Source: Methylobacterium isbiliense (GTDB lineage Bacteria; Pseudomonadota; Alphaproteobacteria; Rhizobiales; Beijerinckiaceae). From it: a stretch of DNA of 64,000 nucleotides. A program made the position numbers and the translations under genes. Location: contig NZ_BPQQ01000040.1 of the NCBI RefSeq assembly GCF_022179325.1, forward strand, positions 62,001 to 126,000. The letters run 5' to 3'. Shown piece by piece: positions 8,142-16,788 of the stretch (positions are counted from its first letter, which is position 1; each line of letters opens with the position of its first letter). Below the pieces are notes generated by a model. That model made no database searches and was not told the origin of the DNA. It saw only the letters and a list, made by a program, of their open reading frames with translations.

Positions 8142-10072
8142 TGGCGGCCGATTTCGCCGCGCTCGCCGCCCGGGCCGACACCTTCCCCAAGCTGCTCGCG
8201 CTCAACGCCGCCGAGCACCCGCACGACATTGCGCTGCGCGAGAAGGATTTCGGGCTGTGGCGCCCGACGACCTGGGTGCAGTACAATGCCCGCGTGCGCG
8301 ACTTCGCGCTCGGCCTGCGCGACCTCGGCCTCGGCGAGGGCGACGTGGTCGGGCTGATCGGCGACAACCGGCCCGACTGGGTGGCCGGCGAGATCGCCGC
8401 CCACGCGCTCGGCGCCCTCTCGCTCGGCCTCTACCGCGACGCGCTGGAGGACGAGGTCCACTACCTCCTCGATTACGGCGAGGCGCGCGTCGTCTTCGCG
8501 GAGGACGAGGAGCAGGTCGACAAGCTCCTGAACCTCGCCGACCGCCTGCCGCACCTGCGCCACATCGTCTATTGCGACCCCCGCGGCATGCGCAAGTACG
8601 ACGACCGCCGGCTGATCTCGGCCGAGGCGCTGGCCAAGAGGGGGCAGGCGCTGGAGGCGGCCGAGCCCGGCCTCTACGACCGGCTGGTCGCCGCCACGCA
8701 CGGCGACGCGGTGGCGATCCTGTGCACCACCTCGGGCACCACGGCGCGGCCCAAGCTCGCGATGCTGAGCGCCGGCCGCGTGCTGCGCCACTGCGCGAGC
8801 TACCTCGCGGCCGACCCCAAGGGGCCGCAGGACGATTACGTCTCGGTGCTGCCGCTCCCCTGGATCATGGAGCAGATCTACGCGCTCGGTCAGGCCCTCC
8901 TCTGCCGCATGACGGTGAACTTCGTCGAGGAGGCCGACACCCTGATGCACGATTTCCGGGAGATCGCCCCGACCTTCGTGCTCTTCGCCCCCCGGGTCTG
9001 GGAGGCGGTGGCGGCGGACGTGCGCGCCCGGATGATGGACGCCTCGCCCCTCAAGCAGTGGCTGTTCGCGCGCGGCATGGCGGCGGGCCTCGCGGCGCTC
9101 GATTCCGGCCGGCGCTCGCCCTTCGCCGACGCGATCCTGTTCCGGGCGCTGCGCGACCGGCTCGGCTTCACGCGCCTGCGCTCGGCGGCCACGGGCGGGG
9201 CGGCGCTCGGCCCCGACACCTTCCGGTTCTTCCGGGCGCTCGGCGTGCCCCTGCGCCAGCTCTACGGGCAGACCGAGGCGATGGGCGCCTACACGCTCCA
9301 CCGCGGCGAGACCGTCGACTTCGACACGGTGGGGGTGCCGTTCGACGACGGCATCACCCTCCGGATCGCCGAGCCGGACCGCAACGGCATCGGCGAGATC
9401 CAGGCCCGCCACCCCAACATGTTCCTCGGCTACTACAAGGCCCCCGAGGGCACGGGCGACGTGGTGGACGGCTGGATGCACACCGGCGATGCCGGCTACC
9501 TCGACGCCAAGGGCGAACTCGTGGTCATCGACCGCGTCAAGGACCTCGCCACCAATGCCCGCGGCGAGCGCTTCTCGCCGCAATACCTCGAGAACAAGCT
9601 CAAGTTCTCGCCCTACGTCGCCGAGGCGGTGATCCTGGGGGCCGGGCGCGACTACCTCGCCGCCCTGATCTGCATCCGCTACGCCGTGGTGGCGAAGTGG
9701 GCGGAGAAGAACCGCATCGCCTTCACCACCTACGCCGACCTCGCCGCGAAGCCCGAGGTGATCGCGCTCCTGCGCGCCGAGGTCGAGCGGGTGAATGCCG
9801 GCCTCGCGGAGGCGCAGCGCATCGCCAAGGTCGTGCTCCTCTACAAGGAACTCGACGCCGACGACGGCGAACTGACCCGCACCCGCAAGGTCCGCCGCGG
9901 CGTCATCAACGAGAAGTACGCCGACCTGATCGACACGATCTATGCCGGCCAGCCCGTCTACCGGGTCGACACGGTGATCCGCTTCCAGGACGGCACGACC
10001 CAGCGCATCCGCACCACGCTCCCGGTGGTCGACCTGCTGCCCGCCGCGCCCGCCCTCGCCGCCGCCGAATAG
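8141..10072 (+). CDS. Long-chain acyl-CoA synthetase-like AMP-binding protein with an altered ATP loop
   Basis: A 643-residue adenylate-forming ligase encoded inside the importer operon between livG and livH, so it probably activates the imported acid to a CoA ester. The fold landmarks are there: YGQTEAMGAYT, DGWMHTGDAGYLD and VVIDRVKDLATNARGERFSP. The ATP-binding loop near residue 197 reads TSGTTARPKLAM, where most family members have TSGTTGxPKG; both loop glycines are replaced. The paralogue at 37085 keeps the normal loop. Activity may still be present, since the serine, threonines and lysine remain. The start overlaps the livG stop and gives tight coupling. Confidence 0.85.
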   Translation: MAADFAALAARADTFPKLLALNAAEHPHDIALREKDFGLWRPTTWVQYNARVRDFALGLRDLGLGEGDVVGLIGDNRPDWVAGEIAAHALGALSLGLYRDALEDEVHYLLDYGEARVVFAEDEEQVDKLLNLADRLPHLRHIVYCDPRGMRKYDDRRLISAEALAKRGQALEAAEPGLYDRLVAATHGDAVAILCTTSGTTARPKLAMLSAGRVLRHCASYLAADPKGPQDDYVSVLPLPWIMEQIYALGQALLCRMTVNFVEEADTLMHDFREIAPTFVLFAPRVWEAVAADVRARMMDASPLKQWLFARGMAAGLAALDSGRRSPFADAILFRALRDRLGFTRLRSAATGGAALGPDTFRFFRALGVPLRQLYGQTEAMGAYTLHRGETVDFDTVGVPFDDGITLRIAEPDRNGIGEIQARHPNMFLGYYKAPEGTGDVVDGWMHTGDAGYLDAKGELVVIDRVKDLATNARGERFSPQYLENKLKFSPYVAEAVILGAGRDYLAALICIRYAVVAKWAEKNRIAFTTYADLAAKPEVIALLRAEVERVNAGLAEAQRIAKVVLLYKELDADDGELTRTRKVRRGVINEKYADLIDTIYAGQPVYRVDTVIRFQDGTTQRIRTTLPVVDLLPAAPALAAAE

Positions 10073-10081
10073 GCCCCGCCC

Positions 10082-10975
10082 ATGAACACCCATCTGCTGC
10101 TCCAACTCGTGCTCAACGGGCTGATCGTCGGTGCGCTCTACGGCGTCGTCGCCATGAGCTTCGTGCTGATCTACAAGGCGAGCCAGGTCGTGAACTTCGC
10201 GCAAGGCGAGTTCCTGCTGATCGGCGCCTGGGTGTGCTGGTGGCTGCTCACCACCTACCAGCTCCCGTTCTTCGTCGGCATGCTCGTCACCTTCGCGTTC
10301 ATGCTGGTCTTCGGCATCGCCCTGCAGGTGGTGGTGCTGCGTCCGCTGATCGGCGAGCCGATCATCTCGGTGATCATGGTGACGATCGGCCTGTCGATCT
10401 TCTTCCAGGCCCTGTGCAAGTGGCTGTTCGGCGTGTTCGCCCAGCCCTTCCCGCCGATCTTCACCACGAGCCAAGTGTCGATCCTGGGGCTGGAGATCCA
10501 GACCGTCTACCTCATGAGCCTCGGCATCTCGGTGGCCATGATGGCGGCCTTCGCGTGGTTCTTCCGCTACTCCAAGCACGGGCTGGCCATGCGGGCCACC
10601 GCCTTCGACCAGCAGGTGGCCCAGTCCCTCGGCATCCCGGTGCGCAACGTCTTCGCGATGGCCTGGGCGATCTCCGCGGTGGTCTCGTCGGTGGCCGGCA
10701 TCGTGGTCGGCATCGTCAACGGCGTCTCCTCGGCCCTGTCCTTCTACGGCATCAAGGTCTTCCCGGCGGTGATCCTGGGCGGCCTCGATTCGGTGGCCGG
10801 CGCGGTGGTCGGCGGGCTCGTCATCGGGCTGCTCGAGAACCTCGCCCAGTACGTCGACGGGCAGTACCTGCACTGGGGCAACCTCTACGAGATCGTGCCC
10901 TTCTACGTCCTGGTGGTGATCCTGATGATCAAGCCCTACGGGTTCTTCGGCACCCGCGACATCGAGCGGGTGTGA
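10082..10975 (+). CDS. livH: Liv-type ABC importer permease, LivH paralogue 1
   Basis: A 297-residue hydrophobic permease with about eight membrane segments. It has the LivH hallmark LIVGALYGVVAMSFVLIYKAS at the N-terminus, followed by VVNFAQGEFLLIGA, and the C-terminal GGLDSVAGAVVGGLVIGLLEN loop that docks on the ATPases. It lies 9 bp after the ligase gene and 7 bp before livM. It forms the channel together with LivM. Confidence 0.92.
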   Translation: MNTHLLLQLVLNGLIVGALYGVVAMSFVLIYKASQVVNFAQGEFLLIGAWVCWWLLTTYQLPFFVGMLVTFAFMLVFGIALQVVVLRPLIGEPIISVIMVTIGLSIFFQALCKWLFGVFAQPFPPIFTTSQVSILGLEIQTVYLMSLGISVAMMAAFAWFFRYSKHGLAMRATAFDQQVAQSLGIPVRNVFAMAWAISAVVSSVAGIVVGIVNGVSSALSFYGIKVFPAVILGGLDSVAGAVVGGLVIGLLENLAQYVDGQYLHWGNLYEIVPFYVLVVILMIKPYGFFGTRDIERV

Positions 10976-10982
10976 GACGATC

Positions 10983-12056
10983 ATGGCGACCCAGAGCCTC
11001 ATCCCGGCCGGCGACTTCCGCAGCACCTACGCGGCCGACACCACCATCTTCCCGACGGCGGGCAGCCGCTACGCGGTCTGGGCGGCGCTCGCCCTCCTGT
11101 GCCTCGCGCCGCTCGTCCTCGACCGCTACTGGCTGAGCCTGCTCATCCAGATCGGCTACTTCGCGGTGGCCGCGCTCGGGCTCAACATCCTGGTCGGCTT
11201 CACCGGCCAGATCTCGATCGGGCACGCCGCCTTCTTCGGCTTCGGCGCCTTCGCGTCGGCGTGGCTGTCGAACAACCTGCACATCCCGGTCGTGCTGGCG
11301 ATTCCGCTCGCGGGCGTCGTCACGACGGCGGTGGGCCTCATCTTCGGCCTGCCGGCGGCCCGGCTGAAGGGCCTCTACCTCGCCATCGCGACCCTCGCCG
11401 CCCAGTACATCCTGCAGGACTTCTTCGCCCGGGCGAACTGGTTCACCGGGGGCGTGGCGGGGACGCACGCGGAGGCGTTCTCGATCCTCGGCTTCACCTT
11501 CGACACCGACCAGCGCTACTTCTACGTCGTGCTCGGCACCCTGGTGCTTTGCTTCGTGGCGGCGACGAACCTGATGCGCACCCGCGACGGGCGGGCGCTG
11601 GTGGCGGTGCGCGACCACTACCTCTCCGCCGAGATGATGGGGATCAACCTCACGCGCTACCGCACCCTGTCCTTCGGCCTCTCGGCCTTCTTTGCGGGGA
11701 TCGGCGGCGCGCTCTACGCCCACTACTTGCAATTCGTCTCGGTGGAGGGCTTCGGCATCCTGCTCTCGATCCAGTTCCTCGGCATGATCATCATCGGGGG
11801 CCTGGGCTCGATCATGGGCACGCTGATGGGCACCGCCTTCATGGTGATGGTGCCGGAGGCCATGGGCTGGCTCACCGACGCCCTGCGCGGCTCCCCCGTC
11901 GACCGGGCGCTCTCCCTCAAGGACAACCTCTCCTTCCTGCGCGAGATGGCGATCGGCCTCGTGATCGTCCTCTTCCTGATCTTCGAGCCGGACGGCCTCG
12001 CCCACCGCTGGCGCCAGATCAAGGCCTACTGGAAGCTCTACCCGTTCTCGCACTGA
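10983..12056 (+). CDS. livM: Liv-type ABC importer permease, LivM paralogue 1
   Basis: A 357-residue permease with the LivM motifs LGLNILVGFTGQISIGHAAF (around residue 62-80), a LKGLYLAIATLAAQYIL segment and GGLGSIMGTLMGTAF near the C-terminus. It has a longer N-terminal leader than LivH, starting ATQSLIPAGDFRSTYAAD; the second LivM of the window carries the same KTSYAADHALF-like leader, so both belong to one subfamily. It pairs with LivH to form the transmembrane channel. Confidence 0.92.
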   Translation: MATQSLIPAGDFRSTYAADTTIFPTAGSRYAVWAALALLCLAPLVLDRYWLSLLIQIGYFAVAALGLNILVGFTGQISIGHAAFFGFGAFASAWLSNNLHIPVVLAIPLAGVVTTAVGLIFGLPAARLKGLYLAIATLAAQYILQDFFARANWFTGGVAGTHAEAFSILGFTFDTDQRYFYVVLGTLVLCFVAATNLMRTRDGRALVAVRDHYLSAEMMGINLTRYRTLSFGLSAFFAGIGGALYAHYLQFVSVEGFGILLSIQFLGMIIIGGLGSIMGTLMGTAFMVMVPEAMGWLTDALRGSPVDRALSLKDNLSFLREMAIGLVIVLFLIFEPDGLAHRWRQIKAYWKLYPFSH

Positions 12057-12112
12057 ACCCGAGAACCAACACGGCCAACAACCGCCGATCCCGAACCGGA
12101 GGAAACCCGACC

Positions 12113-13402
12113 ATGCTACGCCCCGTGACCCTCGTCCCGAGCCTTGTCCCGAGCCTCGTTCTCGGACTCGCGCTCGCCCTGCCGGCCCGCGCCGCCGACG
12201 TGCCGATCGGCCACCTCGCCGACCAGAGCGGCGCCACCTCGGACGTGGGCGTGCCCTACGCGCAGGGCGTCGCCGACGCCCTGGCCTGGATCAACCGCAA
12301 GGGCGGCGTCGGCGGGCAGAAGCTCGCCGTCGAGACCGTCGATTACGGTTACCAAGTCCCGCGCGCGGTCGCCCAGTACAAGAAGTGGACGAGCGGCAGC
12401 AAGGTCGCGGCGATCCAGGGCTGGGGCACCGCCGACACCGAGGCGCTCTCCGGCTTCGTCGCCAAGGACGAGGTGCCCTACATCTCCGGTTCCTACGCCG
12501 CGCAGGTGAGCGACCCGACCGGGGCCAGCGGCAAGGCCAAGGCCGCCCCCTACAACTTCTTCTACGGGCCGACCTACTCGGACGGCCTGCGCGCCATGCT
12601 GATCTGGGCGGCCGACGACTGGAAGGCCAAGGGCCGGACCGGCAAGCCCAAATACGTCCACATGGGCGGCAACCACCCCTACCCGAACTCGCCCAAGGAG
12701 GCGGGCGAGGCGATGGCGCGCGACCTCGGCTTCGAGGTGCTGCCCCCGATCGTCTTCGCGCTCGCGCCGGGCGACTACACGGCGCAGTGCCTCACCGCCA
12801 AGAACGCGGGCGCGAACTACGCCTATCTCGGCAACACCGGCGGCTCGAACATCTCCCTGCTCAAGTCCTGCAAGGCCGTCGGCGCCGACATCCAGTTCAT
12901 GGGCAACGTCTGGGGCATGGACGAGAACGCCGCCAAGGCGGCCGGCGAGGCGGCCAACGGCGTCGTCTTCCCGGTGCGCACCGCGGCGGTGACGGGCGGC
13001 AACGCGCCGGGCCTCAAGACCGTGGCGGAGATCTCCAAGGAATCAGATTCTGCCGGCACCGCCTACCGGCCGGTGCACTACCTCGCGGGCGTCTGCGCCG
13101 CCCTCTACATGAGCGAGGCGATCGGCTGGGCCAAGGACAATGGCGGGGTCACCGGCCCGAACGTCCGCAAGGGCTTCTACCAGAAGAAGGGCTGGGTGCC
13201 GGCCGGCATGGAGGGAGTCTGCGTGCCCTCGACCTGGACCGAGTCCGATCACCGCGGGATGATGGCGGTCAGCATCTACCGGGCGAAGGTCTCGGGCGCG
13301 ACGGACGGCCCCATCGCCGACCTGATCAAGGCCGGCACCGTGAAGCTCGAGCCGGTGAAGACCGTCGAACTGCCGCGCAAGCCGGACTGGTTCGGCTGGT
13401 AA
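12113..13402 (+). CDS. Periplasmic substrate-binding protein of the Liv-type importer 1
   Basis: Type I periplasmic binding protein of 429 residues (the LivK/amide-binding group). It begins with a signal peptide ending in ALPARAADVPIG, with cleavage probably after ARA, followed by IGHLADQSGATSDVGVPYAQG, the ligand-lobe start. The ATG at 12113 has GGAGGAAA upstream. The signal peptide contains a small duplication (GTCCCGAGCCTT repeated, giving LVPSLVPSL). The closest families bind branched-chain amino acids, amides or aromatic acids; the adjacent ligase suggests a carboxylic acid. A strong hairpin follows the stop. Confidence 0.9.
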   Translation: MLRPVTLVPSLVPSLVLGLALALPARAADVPIGHLADQSGATSDVGVPYAQGVADALAWINRKGGVGGQKLAVETVDYGYQVPRAVAQYKKWTSGSKVAAIQGWGTADTEALSGFVAKDEVPYISGSYAAQVSDPTGASGKAKAAPYNFFYGPTYSDGLRAMLIWAADDWKAKGRTGKPKYVHMGGNHPYPNSPKEAGEAMARDLGFEVLPPIVFALAPGDYTAQCLTAKNAGANYAYLGNTGGSNISLLKSCKAVGADIQFMGNVWGMDENAAKAAGEAANGVVFPVRTAAVTGGNAPGLKTVAEISKESDSAGTAYRPVHYLAGVCAALYMSEAIGWAKDNGGVTGPNVRKGFYQKKGWVPAGMEGVCVPSTWTESDHRGMMAVSIYRAKVSGATDGPIADLIKAGTVKLEPVKTVELPRKPDWFGW

Positions 13403-13425
13403 GTCCCTCGCCGGTCCCGCGCGAG

Positions 13426-13468
13426 GCGCGGGGATCCCCTCTCCCGTGCGGGTGAGGGGATCCCGCGC
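13426..13468. terminator. Hairpin between the binding-protein and livF genes
   Basis: GCGCGGGGATCCCCT at 13426-13440 pairs with AGGGGATCCCGCGC at 13455-13468 with one bulged G; an inner CTCCCGTGCGGGTGAG segment resembles a common Rhizobiales repeat. No T-run follows, so it may act as an RNA-stabilising or partial stop signal. In such operons binding-protein mRNA is normally more abundant than the ATPase mRNA, which would fit. Confidence 0.4.
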
Positions 13469-13512
13469 TTCGATCACGACCCCGCTTGCTCTCGGATGGT
13501 GCGGAGCCTGCC

Positions 13513-14376
13513 ATGTCCCAGATCACGACGCTGGAGCGCCCCGCCCAGGAGGCAGACGTCAGGGCCGAGGGCAGGGCCGAGGCCGCGGCGCCGCTCCTGG
13601 CCCTGCGCAACGTCGAGGTCGTCTACGACGACGTCATCCTGGTGCTGCGGGGCCTGAGCCTCGACGTGCCGGCGGGCTCCATCACCGCGCTGCTCGGCGC
13701 CAACGGGGCCGGCAAGTCGACGACGCTCAAGGCGATCTCGGGCCTGCTGCGCTCGGAGAACGGCGAGGTCACCCGCGGCGAGATCCAGTTCGACGGCAGC
13801 CGCATCGACGGCGTCGAGCCCGACCTCATCGTCCGCCGGGGCATCTTCCAGGTGATGGAGGGGCGCCGCATCGTCGCCGACATGACGCCGATGGAGAACC
13901 TGCGGCTCGGCGCCTTCTCGCGCCGCGACCGCGGGATCGCCGACGACCTCGAGCGGGTGCTGACCTACTTCCCGCGCCTCAAGGAGCGCACCGGGGCGGC
14001 CGGCTACCTGTCGGGGGGCGAGCAGCAGATGCTGGCGATCGGCCGCGCCCTGATGGCCCGGCCCCGCCTGATCCTGATGGACGAGCCCTCGATGGGGCTC
14101 TCGCCGCTCCTCGTGAAGGAGGTCTTCGGCATCATCCGGCAGATCAACCGCGACCTCGGCGTCACTATCCTGCTCGTGGAGCAGAACGCCCGCGCGGCCC
14201 TCGCCGTGGCCGACCGCGGCTACATCATGGAGCAGGGCAAGGTCGTGCTCGACGGCTCGGTCGAGGAATTGCGCTCGAACGAGGACGTGAAGGAGTTCTA
14301 CCTCGGCGGGGCTGGCGACCAGCGCAAGACCTTCAAGAACCTGAAGAGCTTTAAGCGCCGCAAGCGCTGGATCTGA
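13513..14376 (+). CDS. livF: Liv-type ABC importer ATP-binding protein, LivF paralogue 1
   Basis: Second ATPase of importer 1, 287 residues. Walker A GANGAGKST is near residue 63, the LivF-type VMEGRRIVADMT and signature YLSGGEQQMLAIGRALM follow, then Walker B LILMDEPS and LLVEQNARAAL. The C-terminus carries a basic extension ending in KSFKRRKRWI, present also in the other LivF of this window. I prefer the ATG at 13513; a TTG at 13486 is possible but less likely. The gene follows the binding protein after a hairpin and ends the operon. Confidence 0.9.
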   Translation: MSQITTLERPAQEADVRAEGRAEAAAPLLALRNVEVVYDDVILVLRGLSLDVPAGSITALLGANGAGKSTTLKAISGLLRSENGEVTRGEIQFDGSRIDGVEPDLIVRRGIFQVMEGRRIVADMTPMENLRLGAFSRRDRGIADDLERVLTYFPRLKERTGAAGYLSGGEQQMLAIGRALMARPRLILMDEPSMGLSPLLVKEVFGIIRQINRDLGVTILLVEQNARAALAVADRGYIMEQGKVVLDGSVEELRSNEDVKEFYLGGAGDQRKTFKNLKSFKRRKRWI

Positions 14377-14480
14377 GCGGCGGACGGACATTCCGATCGT
14401 GGCTTGCGATCATTTCGAAGCGGGGCGGCACCATCTTGGCCTCTCGGGCGTTATTGGGCGTCATACGGAGCCCGACGCGG

Positions 14481-14774
14481 ATGTCCCTCACCACCCACCT
14501 CTCGCCGGATGAGCGCGATGCCCTCGCCAAGGCCGGCGAGGAAGCCCTGAATCTCTGCCTCGGCCGCTTCGTGGCGGAGGAGCGCGCCGCGTTCTGGCAC
14601 GCCATCCGCTGCTGCTACGTGCAGTCGCCCAAGCCGGCGCCCAAGGCCCCGCAGATGCCGGCCGGCGTCCCGGTGACCGCGCCCGAGGCGCTGCCGCTGC
14701 CCGACCTCGCCGCCCTGCCGGATCCGGCGGCGATCCCGGCCCCCCACGTCATCCAGGCCGCCGCCGACCTGTAG
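14481..14774 (+). CDS. Hypothetical protein, 97 residues
   Basis: Not recognised. From the ATG at 14481 it reads MSLTTHLSPDERDALAKAGE, a helical, charged N-terminal half with two cysteines (HAIRCCYV), and then a Pro/Ala-rich C-terminal half (PKPAPKAPQMPAGV). The ATG lacks a clear ribosome site. An ATG at 14436 would add 15 residues. A reading frame on the opposite strand covers the same DNA but has a Gly/Arg composition typical of antisense shadows. It stands alone between livF and the asparaginase-like gene. Confidence 0.4.
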   Translation: MSLTTHLSPDERDALAKAGEEALNLCLGRFVAEERAAFWHAIRCCYVQSPKPAPKAPQMPAGVPVTAPEALPLPDLAALPDPAAIPAPHVIQAAADL

Positions 14775-14969
14775 TCGCGGCGGGGATCCGCTGAGGCGGC
14801 CTCCGGAAGCCGCATTACCGCCAGGACGGTGCCCGGGACCGCGCCTGGCCTCGCCATTGCGCGCCGCCAGAACCGGCTAGCGCCAACGGCCGATCGCCGC
14901 CGATGGTCCGCGCCTTGCGGTCCGGCCGGGATTGCGGCTTTGTCGGTGGCGCGAGGCGGAGCAGGACCC

Positions 14970-15971
14970 ATGACCCAGCGGGCGAAGGTGGCCTTCATCG
15001 GCACCGGCGGCACGATCTCCTCGGTGGGCCGCGACAGCCTCGATCTCCTCGACTATACGGCCACCGGCACCCGCCTGGAGGCCGGCGCGATCCTCGACGC
15101 CGTACCCGAGGCGCGCGCGGTCGCCGACCTGATCCCGGTGCCGTTCCGGGCGGTGCCGAGCCCGGCGATCGGCTTTGCCGAGTGGCGCGACCTCGTGCTC
15201 CTGTGCGAGCGGCTGGCGGGCGACCATCCCGATCTCGCCGGCATCGTCATCGGCCACGGCACCGCGACCCTGGAGGAGACCGCCTACGCGCTCGGCCTCA
15301 CCCTCACGGTGGATCTGCCGGTGGTGCTGGTGGGGGCGCAGCGCCCGATCAGCGCCCTGTCGAGCGACGCGGGGCTCAACCTCGTCGCCGCCCTGCGCAC
15401 CGCCGCGGACCCGGCCTCGCGCGGCCGGGGCGTCCTCGTGGTGCTCAACGACGAGATCCAGGCGGCCCGCGAGGTGACCAAGACCTCGGTCGCCCGGCTC
15501 CAGACCTTCCGCACCGCGGATTTCGGCGTGCTGGGTCAGGTCGACGGCCCGGACGTCCGCTACTACCGCCGCGCCGAGCGGCAGCACGCGCCCGGCACGC
15601 CCTTCGACATCCGCGGCCTCTCCGCCCTGCCCCGGGTCGACGTGTCCTACGCCCACGCGGATGCGGACGGGACCGCGGTGCGGGCCTTCCGGGCCGCGGG
15701 TGCCCGCGGGATCGTGTCGGCCGGCCTCGCGCCCGGCATGACGCCCCCCGCCGAGGCCGAGGCGCTGGCGCAGGCGGCGGCCGCCGGGATCGTCGTGGTG
15801 CAATCGACCCGCGCGGGCAGCGGCGTCGTGCCCCTGACCACCCGCCTGCGCGAATGCGGCATTCTCAGCGCCGACAACCTCACCCCGCAGAAGGCGCGCA
15901 TCCTGCTTGCGCTGGCGCTCACCGTCACCGCCGACCCGCAGGAGGTCGCCCGGATCTTCGCCACGTTCTGA
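14970..15971 (+). CDS. L-asparaginase family protein with Asp-to-Ala change in the second active-site motif
   Basis: Type II-like asparaginase fold, 333 residues, no signal peptide seen. Motif 1 is present: FIGTGGTISS with the nucleophile threonine (Thr15). Motif 2 reads GHGTATLEETA; the family normally has GTDTLEETA with an essential Asp that binds the amino group of the substrate, here Ala99. The third triad member is kept (Lys in REVTKTSVARLQ), and QRPISALSSDAGLNL corresponds to the RPxxALSADG region. It may therefore act on a different amide, or be inactive. The ATG at 14970 follows GGAGCAGG. It is monocistronic by position. Confidence 0.82.
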   Translation: MTQRAKVAFIGTGGTISSVGRDSLDLLDYTATGTRLEAGAILDAVPEARAVADLIPVPFRAVPSPAIGFAEWRDLVLLCERLAGDHPDLAGIVIGHGTATLEETAYALGLTLTVDLPVVLVGAQRPISALSSDAGLNLVAALRTAADPASRGRGVLVVLNDEIQAAREVTKTSVARLQTFRTADFGVLGQVDGPDVRYYRRAERQHAPGTPFDIRGLSALPRVDVSYAHADADGTAVRAFRAAGARGIVSAGLAPGMTPPAEAEALAQAAAAGIVVVQSTRAGSGVVPLTTRLRECGILSADNLTPQKARILLALALTVTADPQEVARIFATF

Positions 15972-16298
15972 AGGATTGAGCCGCCTTCATCGCCGAATCA
16001 CCACGCCGCCTGCAGCACAGTGCCGGCTGGGAATCTGCAGTTATTTGCTGATTCAACAGTAACCTTTGTTAATTGAGCGGATTCTGCCTTATCTCTGCCA
16101 CAAGTTGGCAAATCAATCCGGTCCGGGCGACGGGGTTCTTGTGCAGGAGTACCCGATGAGCATGGTGGTTCTCGACCCACTGACGGGAAACCGCGTCGTC
16201 ATCGGCCAGGAGGCCAGAGGGACCGGCCATCCGGCGTCCGAAACGAGCGTTTCGGCCGCGCCGGGACGGGCCGGCCGGGTCGGCCCGGAGGATTGCGT
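15972..16298. other. Intergenic region upstream of the DUF6894 gene
   Basis: AT-richer than its surroundings at 16020-16100, with a short imperfect dyad (GTTATTTGCTGATT...AACAGTAAC) near 16040-16063. It probably holds the promoter for the small gene(s) that follow. A start codon with a good ribosome site at 16156 is listed separately. No RNA gene was recognised. Confidence 0.4.
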
Positions 16299-16419
16299 AT
16301 GCACCGCTTCTACTTCCATGCCCTCGTCGGCGAGGACATCGTCACCGACCTCGCGGGCGAAGCTTTTCCCGATCCCGAACAGGCCTGGCACGCCTCCCGT
16401 GCCGTGGTGGCGGCGATGA
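16156..16419 (+). CDS. Possible small protein overlapping the DUF6894 gene
   Basis: An ATG with an excellent ribosome site (AGGAG, 6-base spacing) starts MSMVVLDPLTGNRVVIGQEA, which reads like the start of a small real protein. The second half runs over the DUF6894 gene in another frame and becomes Ser/Pro/Arg-rich, like a shadow. Either the two genes overlap by 121 bases or only the first 20-40 codons are meaningful. Family unknown. Confidence 0.28.
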   Translation: MSMVVLDPLTGNRVVIGQEARGTGHPASETSVSAAPGRAGRVGPEDCVCTASTSMPSSARTSSPTSRAKLFPIPNRPGTPPVPWWRR

Positions 16420-16559
16420 TGAGCGAGCCGCGCACGCGCGACCGGCTGATGGAGGCGAGCCTCGTGGTGACGGACGAGTCCGGCGAGGTGGTGTTCGACC
16501 TCCCCTTCGCCGAGGGGCTGCCGCTGGCGGCCGAGCCCGAGGCGCTCTCCGCGGCGTAG
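16299..16559 (+). CDS. DUF6894 family small protein
   Basis: An 86-residue protein starting MHRFYFHALVGEDIVTDLAG followed by FPDPEQAWHASRAVVAAMM, the pattern of the small DUF6894 family common in Methylobacterium and Bradyrhizobium, whose function is unknown. The ATG at 16299 is preceded by GGAGG at the right distance. No membrane segment. Between its stop and the next gene are two tandem copies of GGGAGAACCCGGGC (about 16565-16592), with nothing else seen. Confidence 0.7.
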   Translation: MHRFYFHALVGEDIVTDLAGEAFPDPEQAWHASRAVVAAMMSEPRTRDRLMEASLVVTDESGEVVFDLPFAEGLPLAAEPEALSAA

Positions 16560-16788
16560 GCGGCGGGAGAACCCGGGCGGGAGAACCCGGGCGGCCGGAG
16601 CGCCGGCACGGCGCGGCGACCGTCCGGTCCGTGCCGGCCTCCCTGCCGGCTGCCCGGCCGTTCGCGGCTTCGCCCTCGGACTGGGCGCAGAGAATCGGCG
16701 CGCCCGTGTCACACCGCACGGCCCTGTCTCGTCATGGGATCGACGGCGCCCCTCGGGCGCCCCCGAGCGGATGACAGGGAGCGGAGCG

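Noticed and set aside
8054-11026. 990-codon minus-strand frame over the ligase and livH genes
   Set aside because: Rich in Asp, His, Glu, Gly and Arg without any domain, antisense to well-supported genes.
12113-12210. Lipoprotein signal on the first importer binding protein
   Set aside because: No cysteine is found near the end of the hydrophobic stretch; an ARA signal-peptidase site fits better.
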